55,670 bases of DNA from a virus. The notes below the pieces were generated by a model. It searched no databases, was not told the origin of the DNA, and saw only the letters and a list, made by a program, of their open reading frames with translations. Below are positions 48,723 to 55,670 of this stretch, piece by piece. The position numbers and the translations under genes are program-made. The DNA lies in IMG/VR virus record IMGVR_UViG_3300001782_000010, positions 1-55,670 of that record, one strand, 5' to 3'. Numbering within the stretch: position 1 is the first letter of the stretch; each line of letters begins with the position of its first letter.

Positions 48723-50582
48723 ATGGGTGATTTTAATCCTGTTGATTTTTATTCTGTTGATTTTTATGATGGATTAGATTATAAAGTAATACCTGTTAGA
48801 ATTGGAATATATGAACTTGGCGAATTCAAAAATATCTTAGTTAATATTAGAATAAATGAAATTGTAGCTGAATTTAAAAATCTATTAACAAGGATTAGAA
48901 TACAAGAACTCCCATTATACTTTAAAGATATTCTATCAAGAGTTAAAATAACATCAGTATTTCCTTCAACTGATGTTCCAGAATGGGATATTAAATTATA
49001 TAGAATAATAAATGGATCAGAAATACAATTATCATTCAATAATCAAGAAGTAATAGAAATAGAAACAGAACAAATAGCTAATAGAGAAATAGGAAATTTC
49101 AGAATTAGAATGACTAATGAACCTATTCTTCAAGATATTGAGTCAGCAGATGCTATTGAAATATTTATGAGACATACAGGAGAAGAATGGTCCAAAATAT
49201 TTACAGGACAGGTTATTAAAGCTCCAGAAGAATTAACAGACGAAGGAGATAGATTTATTAATGTTAATGGAAATGATTTTGGACTACTTCTTAAAAAATA
49301 TTCTTTTACAAGAACATATACAGACGCAACTTTTGCTGATATTATAAAAGATATAGTAGATCCAATTACTAAAAAGACAGGTACTCCATCTCCAACAGAA
49401 AAGAAAATAACAGTTAATAATGTTGAAGGATCAGATATTATAAGTTGGGAATTTGAAGATTACACTTATTGGGATGCTATTAAAGAGTTATGTGCTAAAT
49501 ATAATTATATTTTTTATGTTGATGAGAATAAAGACTTAAATGTTTTTAAAAGAGGAACTAAGTATGGAGATTATCTTAATGAACCTATGCTAGAAAAATA
49601 CAAATATTATACAACAGTGGAATATATTATAAATTATCAGGAAGTAATTGGTGCAAGAACAGATGTATTTAATCCAGAGAATAAAGATGACTGGTCAGAA
49701 ACTACAAATAATTATACAGGAAGTGCTTTAAATTATAATAATCAGCCTAAAACTGTTTATTTTGATGTTGGTACTCCAGCACAAGCAGGAATATATTATA
49801 TTAAAGCATATACTACAGATACAATCAACACAGCTTTAATAAGATATTCTTTTTCTCCATCAGCAGATTGTTCTAACACATATAAAACATTTAAAGTTAT
49901 GAGAAGACAGAACGATGAATTTAGATATAAAATACGTTTAGAAACAGATGCTTCAAACTATTATGAAACTACAGAATGGTACCATGATTCTGTATGGAAT
50001 GAGAAAGTTGTAACTACAAATACTGCTACTGGATGGAATATTACTGGAAGTCCTTCATGGAATAATATAAACAGTATTTCATTTAATTTGAAATATCCAG
50101 AAGCATTGTTTGGTCAAGGAATATTTGGATTAAGTATTTTCAGTTCATTTGATAATATATTAAATGAACATTTTGATAAAATGTATTTTGAAGGAGATAG
50201 AGTAAGAGCTATAGCTTATGACATAACTTCTCAAAATAAATATGGTTATTCAGAAGGAGAAAAAATAATAGATGAATCTTTAACTTTAAATTCTCAGGCA
50301 CAAGCAGTAGCTGAATATATGGTTAATTCTTATAAAAATCCACTACCAGTTGTTGAAAATGCAGAGACAGACTTTAATAAATTGGATGTAAAACCAGGAA
50401 GACTTATACAAATTAGTATTCCTGAAATTTCAGATTCATTTATTATTTCAAGTATTAGACATTCATTATTAGAAGATAAGAATATTGATCTGTATATGTT
50501 GTCATATTATCTTCCTTCAATAGAAACTGAATTGAAAGATTTAAAAACTAGAATTGCTTCTTTAGAACATAGAGTTGATTAA
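48723..50582 (+). CDS. Tail hub (baseplate hub / tail-associated) protein
   Basis: 619 residues. The first 80 carry three to four units related to the long fibre's repeats (FKNILVNIRINEIV, FKNLLTRIRIQELP, FKDILSRVKITS). Residues about 85-300 show the hub-like order IEIETEQIANREIGNFRIRM, DAIEIFMRHTG, WSKIFTGQVIKAPEEL, GDRFINVNGNDFGLLLKK, similar to gpD/gp27-type hubs. The C-terminal third (ESLTLNSQAQAVAEYMVN, KLDVKPGRLIQISIPEIS, FIISSIRHSLLE) matches the end of late-control/Tal proteins. A short coiled coil ends the chain (LKDLKTRIASLEHRVD). It should close the tail tube and anchor the fibres. Confidence 0.65.
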   Translation: MGDFNPVDFYSVDFYDGLDYKVIPVRIGIYELGEFKNILVNIRINEIVAEFKNLLTRIRIQELPLYFKDILSRVKITSVFPSTDVPEWDIKLYRIINGSEIQLSFNNQEVIEIETEQIANREIGNFRIRMTNEPILQDIESADAIEIFMRHTGEEWSKIFTGQVIKAPEELTDEGDRFINVNGNDFGLLLKKYSFTRTYTDATFADIIKDIVDPITKKTGTPSPTEKKITVNNVEGSDIISWEFEDYTYWDAIKELCAKYNYIFYVDENKDLNVFKRGTKYGDYLNEPMLEKYKYYTTVEYIINYQEVIGARTDVFNPENKDDWSETTNNYTGSALNYNNQPKTVYFDVGTPAQAGIYYIKAYTTDTINTALIRYSFSPSADCSNTYKTFKVMRRQNDEFRYKIRLETDASNYYETTEWYHDSVWNEKVVTTNTATGWNITGSPSWNNINSISFNLKYPEALFGQGIFGLSIFSSFDNILNEHFDKMYFEGDRVRAIAYDITSQNKYGYSEGEKIIDESLTLNSQAQAVAEYMVNSYKNPLPVVENAETDFNKLDVKPGRLIQISIPEISDSFIISSIRHSLLEDKNIDLYMLSYYLPSIETELKDLKTRIASLEHRVD

Positions 50583-50584
50583 AT

Positions 50585-51514
50585 ATGGTAGGTATTAAAC
50601 ATAGTGAAACAGTTACAGATAATGTAGATACTGTTACTGCAGAGAAATGGAACGCTGATCATATTATAACAGGAAATATTGTACCACAAAATCCAGGATA
50701 TTCCATAGGAAGTTCAACAAATCCATTTGTAGGTATTTATTTTGGAACATCTGATAGTCCTAAATTTAGAACATATAGATATTCTTCTTTAATCTTTGAA
50801 ATTCTTAAAAATATAACTAGTGGCATTGTAAGACTTGAAGTTAGAGAAGCAGGTCCAGACGAGCTTGTATTCAGATCACATATAGGAACAGATATTTTTA
50901 AAATAACTGAAACTGGAGATATTATCCTCACTGGAAATGTAGATGGAGTAGATATTGCAAATCATGTTCATTCTGGAGGAAGTCTTGGATTAACAATTGA
51001 TCATGGTACCACAACAGGAAAAAGTGATGATGATCATCCAGAATATTTAAGATTAAATAAATCTGGACAGACTCTTCAACAAAATTTAAGTGTTGCAGCA
51101 GGAATAACAATTGATGGTAAAGATATATCATCAATAGGTGAAGGATGGCATGCATCATCCACAAGAATAAAAATATCACCTCAAGATTTTAGAAGGGGTG
51201 GAGCAGCAGATTATTACTGTTCAGGATCTACAGGTTCACTACAAGGGTCAGGATCATTATGGGCAACATCTTATATACCAACAGGTTTCAAGGCAACTGC
51301 TGTTAGGATATATGGTTCTGCAGGAGTAGATATTGATATATATGAATGTAGAATAGATGATAATACTCTTGATAGCAGAGGAAGCGGTACAACATTTGCA
51401 GAAATTGATATAACTGATGTAACTTCATCATCTGTAAATTATCTAGCAATTAGAGCTACTAAGACTGCAGCATTTAGTGTATACGGTGGATATGTAACTA
51501 TAGTTAAAGTTTAA
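50585..51514 (+). CDS. Tail fibre protein
   Basis: 309 residues. The first half has NADHIITGNIVPQNPGYSIG and the phrase DDDHPEYLRLNKSGQT, which is close to the DDHPQYL element of many phage fibres (collar/trimerisation region). The C-terminal 110 residues form a beta domain (GFKATAVRIYGSAGVDIDIY). The start lies two bases after the hub stop. Its end overlaps the end of the oppositely oriented terminase gene by 11 bases. It is the last of the rightward late genes. Confidence 0.7.
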   Translation: MVGIKHSETVTDNVDTVTAEKWNADHIITGNIVPQNPGYSIGSSTNPFVGIYFGTSDSPKFRTYRYSSLIFEILKNITSGIVRLEVREAGPDELVFRSHIGTDIFKITETGDIILTGNVDGVDIANHVHSGGSLGLTIDHGTTTGKSDDDHPEYLRLNKSGQTLQQNLSVAAGITIDGKDISSIGEGWHASSTRIKISPQDFRRGGAADYYCSGSTGSLQGSGSLWATSYIPTGFKATAVRIYGSAGVDIDIYECRIDDNTLDSRGSGTTFAEIDITDVTSSSVNYLAIRATKTAAFSVYGGYVTIVKV

Positions 51515-52805
51515 GAAATTTACTTTTTCTTTTTCTTTTAGATCCAACTCTAATATACCATGTACTAGGAGGTAAACTAGATTCCTGTACTCCTAACATT
51601 ATACTATCTACCCAATCATCTTTCTCATGTGTGTCAATAGTATACACTGATAATTGCATAAATGCTGTTTTATATTTTTCAGGTATTTTGATGTCTTTAT
51701 GTTCTATTAAAGATTGAAGACCAAATTGCATTCTAGGTTTATTTCCTTTAAATGTTATTCCTTTTATTTTACATAATCTTAGGTCCTGTAAATCTCTTAT
51801 TAACCAAGGAATAGCAGCATCAGCATTTACTATCATCACATTATAATCTCTTATTAAATGTCCTATTCTATTAATTATAAAATCTCTAGGTTTTTCTGTC
51901 CATTCTTCAGCATATACTAGATACCAGGTACTTCCTTCTTTCTGAAATATTGTGATAATAGTAGGATTTTTTGATCCAAAGTCTACTCCCATATAACTAG
52001 GAGAATTAGTATCGAAAGAACATGTTTTAACTTTAACTTCATCTCTAAGTCTTACAGGATTAAATAATGCTCCTTTAGGATTAAAAGAAGGTTCACCTTT
52101 CCATTTAGCATCAAACTTATCTTTAGATAATGTAGCTTCTGCTTCTTTAATTTCTGATAAAGAGATCCAATTACAATCAAATGAAGACCATGATTTTCTT
52201 TCCCAGTGTTCATATTTTTTTAGATCATTCCACATTTCTATAAATCTAGAAAAATAATATTCAGTTTCTGGAGTAGATGTAAATATGATAATTCCTGGTT
52301 CTCCAACTATTCTAGAATAAGAATCATCCATAATATTGTCTGGTATTAGAACAGCTTCATCTCCAAAATAAACATTAGGATGTTCTCCTAGAATCTGTTT
52401 TTCACTAGAAGTAAAAGATTTTATCCATGATCCATCTTTAAAGTTTAATTCAGTAACTTTTGGATCTCCTTTAATTAATTCTTCAATATATGGATGTTCT
52501 ATGAATTCTTTAACAAAAGATTGTAATTTCTTGGCTTGTGTCCAACTACCACTTACTAGAAGAACTCTTACTCTTCTTCTTTTCTTTTTAGCATATACTG
52601 TACAGAACCATAAGGCTATAATAGCTAACAATAAAGTCTTTCCAGTTTTATTAGCAGAACATATTAGAATTCTTTTTGTAAGTTTTTTTACTAAGTCTAA
52701 TAATTCTTGCTGTTTAATATTTGGAGAGAAAGGAGTAATATCTTTCATAAATTCTCCAATATCATTAATCCATACTTCTCTTTTTAACATAAAATATAAT
52801 GACAT
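51504..52805 (-). CDS. terL: Terminase large subunit
   Basis: 433 residues on the minus strand. ATPase: Walker A SANKTGKT (50-57), Walker B VYFGDEA (D149, E150), coupling motif FTSTPE (175-180). Nuclease: GVDFGSKNP (D275), VNADAA (D329) and EKDDWVD (D397/D400), giving the three acidic groups of the RNase H-like fold. It packages DNA into the head through the portal and cuts it. It starts two bases after TerS ends. Both are opposite in direction to all structural genes and face the hub/fibre genes tail to tail. All catalytic motifs are present. Confidence 0.92.
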   Translation of the reverse strand: MSLYFMLKREVWINDIGEFMKDITPFSPNIKQQELLDLVKKLTKRILICSANKTGKTLLLAIIALWFCTVYAKKKRRRVRVLLVSGSWTQAKKLQSFVKEFIEHPYIEELIKGDPKVTELNFKDGSWIKSFTSSEKQILGEHPNVYFGDEAVLIPDNIMDDSYSRIVGEPGIIIFTSTPETEYYFSRFIEMWNDLKKYEHWERKSWSSFDCNWISLSEIKEAEATLSKDKFDAKWKGEPSFNPKGALFNPVRLRDEVKVKTCSFDTNSPSYMGVDFGSKNPTIITIFQKEGSTWYLVYAEEWTEKPRDFIINRIGHLIRDYNVMIVNADAAIPWLIRDLQDLRLCKIKGITFKGNKPRMQFGLQSLIEHKDIKIPEKYKTAFMQLSVYTIDTHEKDDWVDSIMLGVQESSLPPSTWYIRVGSKRKRKSKFLKL

Positions 52806-53342
52806 TTAATAACCCTTATTTTTAAGTTTTTCAGCTATTTTATTAATATATTCTACTGGTATATCTTCACAAGCTTCTATAAAATCTTTGAATATATCTT
52901 CTTTATCTATTTCAGGTTCAGGATAATATTCTTTTTTAATCTTTTCATATTCTCCCATACATTTAACAATATCAGTTACTAAACCTCTTAACTCTCTGAT
53001 CATAGATGGTTTAAAGAAATTCTGTTTATTTTCAAGAACAGTTCCAAGAGTAGTTTCTAGAACTTCTAAATGTGTTCTAATTCTTTCAAGTATACTTACA
53101 TCTTCATTTAATCTTTTCTGAAAATATTCTTTAGTGTACTTATCAGCTTCTTTCATAAATTTCTGATATGGATATACATGTTTTCTAAAATGATCTCCAA
53201 GAGCAGTATCTGATATTGGATCTTTATCTTTTAACCATTCTTCTACTCTTTCCACAGACCATCCTTTTTCTAATACTAATTCATGTATTTCTTTCTTATA
53301 TTTAGATGTACATGTTTTACATCTGGTACTGAAATATGACAT
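52806..53342 (-). CDS. Terminase small subunit-like DNA-binding protein
   Basis: 178 residues on the minus strand, ATG after GAGGGAGG. The N-terminus has a CKTC pair and a helix-turn-helix-like part (KEIHELVLEKGWSVERVEEW, ISDTALGDHFRKHVYP). The centre is a long helix (ISILERIRTHLEVLE-like) as in TerS oligomerisation cores. A lone CxxC may be half of a metal site. Position directly upstream of TerL is the main reason for the name. TerS recognises the packaging site, which may lie within or near this gene. Confidence 0.65.
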   Translation of the reverse strand: MSYFSTRCKTCTSKYKKEIHELVLEKGWSVERVEEWLKDKDPISDTALGDHFRKHVYPYQKFMKEADKYTKEYFQKRLNEDVSILERIRTHLEVLETTLGTVLENKQNFFKPSMIRELRGLVTDIVKCMGEYEKIKKEYYPEPEIDKEDIFKDFIEACEDIPVEYINKIAEKLKNKGY

Positions 53343-53370
53343 GGTCCTCCCTCACATAGTTACTTAAACT

Positions 53371-53384
53371 TTTATATATATAAA
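53371..53384 (-). promoter_or_regulatory. TATA box for the terminase operon
   Basis: TTTATATATATAAA, a palindromic A/T box, lies 29-42 bases before the TerS ATG on the minus strand. The intervening sequence contains GAGGGAGG seven bases before the start. Spacing is right for transcription starting about 10-15 bases before the ribosome site. Being palindromic it could also serve rightward genes. Confidence 0.5.
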
Positions 53385-53483
53385 CATTAGCTTCATTAGG
53401 CATTAACTGTTAAATGAGTCTTTAATTACAAATATACATAACTATTTCAAACTCCTTCCAAACCCAATACTACATATATACTA

Positions 53484-53546
53484 ATGTCGTCTATGGATAA
53501 AGATTTAAAAGTAAAATTTGATGGATGTTATGAATGTGATGAATAA
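53484..53546 (+). CDS. 20-residue mini-ORF (possible leader peptide)
   Basis: ATG at 53484 begins a 20-codon frame ending in GCYECDE and stopping in TAATG, so its stop overlaps the next start. A possible TATA box lies a dozen bases upstream, so this could be a leaderless or short-leader transcript with translational coupling. The CxxC pair recalls the other mini-proteins. Weak evidence because of the short length. Confidence 0.3.
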   Translation: MSSMDKDLKVKFDGCYECDE

Positions 53547-54316
53547 TGCAAACAACCAAAAAAAGTAAGAAGGATTTCGTTAAAGAGTTATGTGAGGATA
53601 AAGGATACTCTTATAGAGATTTAGTAAGAGAAGGATTATTCAATAATGTTACTAAGGCTTTTAGGTATTGTAAGACATACTCTATAAAGACGATTTACTC
53701 AAATGAAAAGAATGAAGATAAAAAACAATTAAATACTTTATCTTTAAACGATTTAAAAAACTTAGATGGAGTAATTGATTTAAGTTGTGTATCTATAGTA
53801 AGACAAAAAGGAAAACATAAGAGAGATATAGGAGATACTTTAATCGGATATATTGATATAAGAAGTAAAAGAGTCTTTATAAATTACATTAAAGACTTAA
53901 AACAAAATAAAGTAACCGAAAACATGGTTATTACATTCTTAGAATACTTAAAGATAAAATTCAATTTAAAAATTCAAACTATAGGTTGCGATAGTGAATT
54001 TCCTAATTTACCTTACAAAATTGGTAAAGTTGCAAATTGGAATTGCTCAAAAAGTTATATAGAAAAATGTTTTGGAATTAAAAACAAAATTCTACAATAC
54101 TTAAATATAGTAAAAGAAATTATGGGATTAACAAATAAAGAATTACTCACAACACATAAAGAAATAGTAAGAAGGATATACTTAGAAATTTTAAAAAGAC
54201 ATAAAGAAACTTTTACTTTAGTTTTAGAGGTAAATAACACAATTCCTTCAAAAGAGAAAAAAGAGATTATGGTTACTCATAGAGTAACAAATAAAAAAGG
54301 AGGTTTGATAAAATGA
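53546..54316 (+). CDS. DDE-integrase (rve)-like protein
   Basis: 256 residues. The middle resembles the retroviral-type integrase core: GVIDLSCVSI (D78), then IGYIDIRSKRVFINYI (like the vvDlfSR strand), a helix, IQTIGCDSEFPN (D149, like sDnGsEF), and SKSYIEKCFGIKN (E173, like the final Glu helix). The Asp-Asp gap of 71 is normal, but the Asp-Glu gap of 24 is shorter than the usual 35. The N-terminus (KELCEDKGYSYRDLVREGLF) might be a small helix-turn-helix. It could be an active or decayed transposase, or a viral integrase. No inverted repeats are visible around it. Confidence 0.45.
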   Translation: MQTTKKSKKDFVKELCEDKGYSYRDLVREGLFNNVTKAFRYCKTYSIKTIYSNEKNEDKKQLNTLSLNDLKNLDGVIDLSCVSIVRQKGKHKRDIGDTLIGYIDIRSKRVFINYIKDLKQNKVTENMVITFLEYLKIKFNLKIQTIGCDSEFPNLPYKIGKVANWNCSKSYIEKCFGIKNKILQYLNIVKEIMGLTNKELLTTHKEIVRRIYLEILKRHKETFTLVLEVNNTIPSKEKKEIMVTHRVTNKKGGLIK

Positions 54317-54513
54317 CAAAAATAGAAGAATTCTCTAATATTGAATTAATAGAGAATTACAACAAAATTAAAATGATAAAAGGTATGATTGAAATAGAAA
54401 TTAAAAGGAGAGTAAGAGAAGGAGAAATGAAAAATATCTTTAAGACTTCTTACCCTTTACTCTTACCATTTGATAGAAAAAAGAATTTTCATGACTTAAG
54501 AATAATGATTTAA
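54313..54513 (+). CDS. Hypothetical protein, 66 residues
   Basis: The ATG overlaps the preceding stop and has a strong AAAGGAGG site. The first 45 residues look helical and Lys/Glu-rich (IELIENYNKIKMIKGMIEIE); the end is hydrophobic and aromatic (TSYPLLLPFDRKKNF). I recognise no family. It is probably co-translated with the integrase-like gene. Confidence 0.45.
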   Translation: MTKIEEFSNIELIENYNKIKMIKGMIEIEIKRRVREGEMKNIFKTSYPLLLPFDRKKNFHDLRIMI

Positions 54514-54527
54514 AAGAGGTAAGAGAA

Positions 54528-54773
54528 TTGGAGAGAAATACAATTAAACAAAACTACGAAATAGCTAATATTCTCTTAGAAAATATGTGTATGATAAAAT
54601 GTAAAAAGACAATAACTAAAGAATGTCTTAAAAAGAAATGTGAAATGAAGACATTAATTGATAATTTGGATTACCATTACTCAATGGATTGGTATAAAAT
54701 GATTTCACATGACGTTAAAAGAGTTATGAAATTATTCTTAAAGACGATTAAGATAACAATAACAATTAAGTGA
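54528..54773 (+). CDS. Hypothetical Cys-containing protein, 81 residues
   Basis: TTG start nine bases after AGAGGTAAGAG. It contains MCMIKCKKTITKECLKKKCE, so four cysteines in a short stretch of Lys-rich sequence, possibly a metal site. The remaining part is helical (YHYSMDWYKMISHDVKRVMK). Its stop is within a long hairpin, so it ends the transcript. No function can be assigned. Confidence 0.45.
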   Translation: MERNTIKQNYEIANILLENMCMIKCKKTITKECLKKKCEMKTLIDNLDYHYSMDWYKMISHDVKRVMKLFLKTIKITITIK

Positions 54774-54798
54774 AACACTCTTAATAAGATTGTTTCAT
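54770..54798 (+). terminator. Hairpin ending the integrase-like operon
   Basis: An outer eight-base stem GTGAAACA/TGTTTCAT (54770-54777 with 54791-54798) and an inner four-base stem TCTT/AAGA close a three-base loop. It begins at the stop codon. There is no T-run directly after, so it may act as an mRNA 3'-end stabiliser rather than a classical terminator. Confidence 0.5.
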
Positions 54799-54917
54799 GG
54801 TTAAAGGAATGTTGAAATAAGGAATAAGAAAAGGAATTAAAGACGTATTATTCAACCCTTAAACAACACAACAAAAACAAATAGGAAGGAGAGATAATAT
54901 TACATCTATTGTTAATA

Positions 54918-54940
54918 TAGGTTGAATACCTAAGTTTTTT
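54918..54940 (+). terminator. Small hairpin plus T-run
   Basis: A five-base stem TAGGT/ACCTA with a TGAAT loop is followed by AG and six T. The form is that of an intrinsic terminator. It lies in a gene-free stretch, so it would end a small RNA or a read-through transcript from the left. Confidence 0.5.
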
Positions 54941-54981
54941 ATGGTGTAATTGTTTAGTTATAACTATTCACACAACACAAA

Positions 54982-54991
54982 CCTTATAAAG
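54982..54991 (+). promoter_or_regulatory. TATA-like box upstream of the 55.0-kb gene
   Basis: CCTTATAAAG, preceded by an A/C-rich stretch that could be a BRE, lies about 45-55 bases before the next gene's start. It is one of the clearer TATA boxes because the surrounding DNA is less AT-uniform here. Confidence 0.5.
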
Positions 54992-55036
54992 AAACCTTAA
55001 CACTTATGTTAATTACGGAAAAATAGAGGAATGAAT

Positions 55037-55372
55037 TTGTCAAAAGAAACCAAAGACACACCAACCGAAGACAAAGACAAAGACAAAGAAACTTTAATGA
55101 TGGAGATAGATTTAACTCCTCCCGAAGAAACCGTTGTAAGTGAATATCCCGCAACAAAAGGGCATTACTTTCGCCCTTTTTTGACTAAAGACGGAAAGCT
55201 AAAGAATGAAGGAAATTTAAAATCTATTGAAAAAATAGAAAGACGGGGTTATTTCCTTCTACCAAAAGTAAAAAAGATTATGGGGAGAGATAACTTCACA
55301 AAAGCTATGGTTGGTTTCTTAGAATCTCTTAACCAACACTACGAAAAAGAGATTAAAAAAGCTAAATCCTAA
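55037..55372 (+). CDS. Hypothetical acidic/basic low-complexity protein
   Basis: About 111 residues from TTG at 55037, six bases after GAGGA; the ATG at 55031 is only one base from that site. The N-terminus has a run of alternating charges (TPTEDKDKDKETLMM), then HYFRPFLTKDGKLKNEGNLK and a helical end (VGFLESLNQHYEKEIKKAKS). Codons such as CCC, GGG, CGC and CGG appear, rarer elsewhere in the window. A strong terminator follows. I do not recognise it. Confidence 0.5.
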   Translation: MSKETKDTPTEDKDKDKETLMMEIDLTPPEETVVSEYPATKGHYFRPFLTKDGKLKNEGNLKSIEKIERRGYFLLPKVKKIMGRDNFTKAMVGFLESLNQHYEKEIKKAKS

Positions 55373-55376
55373 AGGT

Positions 55377-55420
55377 AAAGAGTCTTTAAAAATTTAGACT
55401 CTTTTCACTCCCTCTTTTTT
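55377..55420 (+). terminator. Strong intrinsic-type terminator
   Basis: A perfect nine-base stem AAAGAGTCT/AGACTCTTT (55377-55385 with 55396-55404) with an AT loop, then a pyrimidine-rich stretch including seven T (55414-55420). It clearly ends the 55.0-kb gene. Confidence 0.8.
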
Positions 55421-55450
55421 TCTCAAAATAAATTTGAGGAAAAGAAAATA

Positions 55451-55670
55451 ATGATACCAAAGAAAACTCCCTATTTCTCTAAGCATAATATCTTAAATCT
55501 TCCTATAAAGCATAAGCACAAAGATAAAGACAAAGACAATTTTAACGATTTAACTTCTAAAAAATCTAAAAATCTAATTGGGAGAATTCTAAGCATAATA
55601 TCGTATGCAAAAAATCAAAAGAAAAAGCATAAAAAATCTAAGCATAATCTAATGCAATCTTTGAAGCATA
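55451..55670 (+). CDS. Lys/His-rich protein, 5' part (runs off the window)
   Basis: An ATG after GAGGAAAAG opens a frame that has no stop through the last base (73 residues seen). It is extremely rich in Lys and His: FSKHNIL, IKHKHKDKDKDN, KKKHKKSKHN. The gene overlaps an iterated AAGCATA motif. It may be a real basic protein, or the frame may be open only because of the repeats; the ribosome site favours the first. Confidence 0.4.
   Translation, partial: MIPKKTPYFSKHNILNLPIKHKHKDKDKDNFNDLTSKKSKNLIGRILSIISYAKNQKKKHKKSKHNLMQSLKH
55481..55670 (+). repeat. Iterated AAGCATA motif, six copies in 190 bases
   Basis: AAGCATA begins at 55481, 55508, 55591, 55625, 55640 and 55664. Two copies extend to the same 15-base word (TCTAAGCATAATATC, at 55478 and 55588), and a third shares 12 bases. 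The copies fall in different reading frames of the overlapping gene, so the conservation is on the DNA. It could be an iteron set or protein-binding cluster and continues beyond the window end. Confidence 0.5.

Larger units (their letters stand above)
54774..55030. other. Gene-free stretch with hairpins and a possible small RNA
   Basis: About 250 bases without a credible gene. It contains the hairpin above, a purine-rich AGGAAGGAGAG (about 54884-54896) not followed by a good frame, and TAGGT (54918-54922) pairing with ACCTA (54928-54932) then a six-T run to 54940, which looks like a terminator. Together these could mark a small RNA or an attenuator; the sequence alone does not show a start. 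Confidence 0.35.

Noticed and set aside
53343-54316. Complete insertion sequence around the integrase-like gene
   Set aside because: No terminal inverted repeats or target-site duplication could be seen on either side, and the gene is tightly coupled with downstream small genes.
55478-55670. CRISPR array from the AAGCATA words
   Set aside because: The words are only 7-15 bases and irregularly spaced from 15 to 83 bases.
1-55670. tRNA or rRNA genes
   Set aside because: I found no cloverleaf-like GC-richer segment with a T-loop motif on either strand while reading; a tRNA search program would be needed to exclude them fully.

Overview
The window reads as most of the genome of a tailed, HK97-fold double-stranded DNA virus (Caudoviricetes type), and probably one that infects an archaeon. 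Seen directly: very AT-rich DNA, arginine written almost only as AGA/AGG, many TTG starts placed behind GAGGG or AGGAGG ribosome binding sites, and TATA-like boxes in front of the capsid, tail-tube and terminase genes. The archaeal call rests mainly on a small gene (6130-6327) that looks like ribosomal protein eS30, a protein known from archaea and eukaryotes only. Hairpin plus T-run terminators would also fit a low-GC bacterium, so I hold the archaeal host at about 0.7. Both window ends cut genes, so the full replicon is larger or circularly permuted.

Layout. 1-2.8 kb: end of a trypsin-like protease, zinc-ribbon mini-proteins, a membrane protein and a calcineurin-like phosphoesterase. 2.9-7.7 kb: portal, a B12-type ribonucleotide reductase, the eS30-like protein, a fibre-like protein and more zinc ribbons. 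7.7-10.6 kb: a 978-residue multidomain ATP-dependent DNA ligase. 10.6-22.4 kb: an almost gap-free operon of about 17 genes for sugar and small-molecule chemistry (PAPS-reductase-like protein, NAD-sugar epimerase, AlkP-fold hydrolase, radical SAM enzyme, at least four methyltransferases, about seven glycosyltransferases). 22.4-30.3 kb: a Thr/Ser-rich structural protein, a YkgJ-like Cys protein, a long fibre with 37 tandem 14-residue repeats, and a protein with three 3'-phosphoesterase-like domains, one of them split by a homing intein. 30.2-36.8 kb: head protease with nested scaffold, major capsid protein, connectors, tail tube and tail chaperones joined by a -1 frameshift. 36.8-51.5 kb: 2406-residue tape measure, two beta-helix proteins, an Asp-box propeller, hub and fibre. 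51.5-53.3 kb: terminase large and small subunits on the opposite strand. 53.3-55.7 kb: a rightward cassette with a DDE-integrase-like protein, small unknown proteins, hairpins and a repeated AAGCATA motif.

How it fits together. TerS/TerL, portal, protease/scaffold and capsid build and fill the head. The connectors, tube, tape measure and hub form a long non-contractile tail. Several adhesin or depolymerase-like proteins decorate the tip, and the fibre repeat and a sandwich domain recur in three separate genes. The 12-kb glycan operon probably modifies virion or host-surface glycans. The ligase and the phosphoesterase-domain protein hold, in two separate genes, activities that bacterial LigD fuses in one end-joining protein. 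The most unusual items are the intein-split triple phosphoesterase protein, the 37-repeat fibre, the eS30-like protein, a catalytically degenerate LAGLIDADG-like gene inside the tail operon, and the viral glycan operon.
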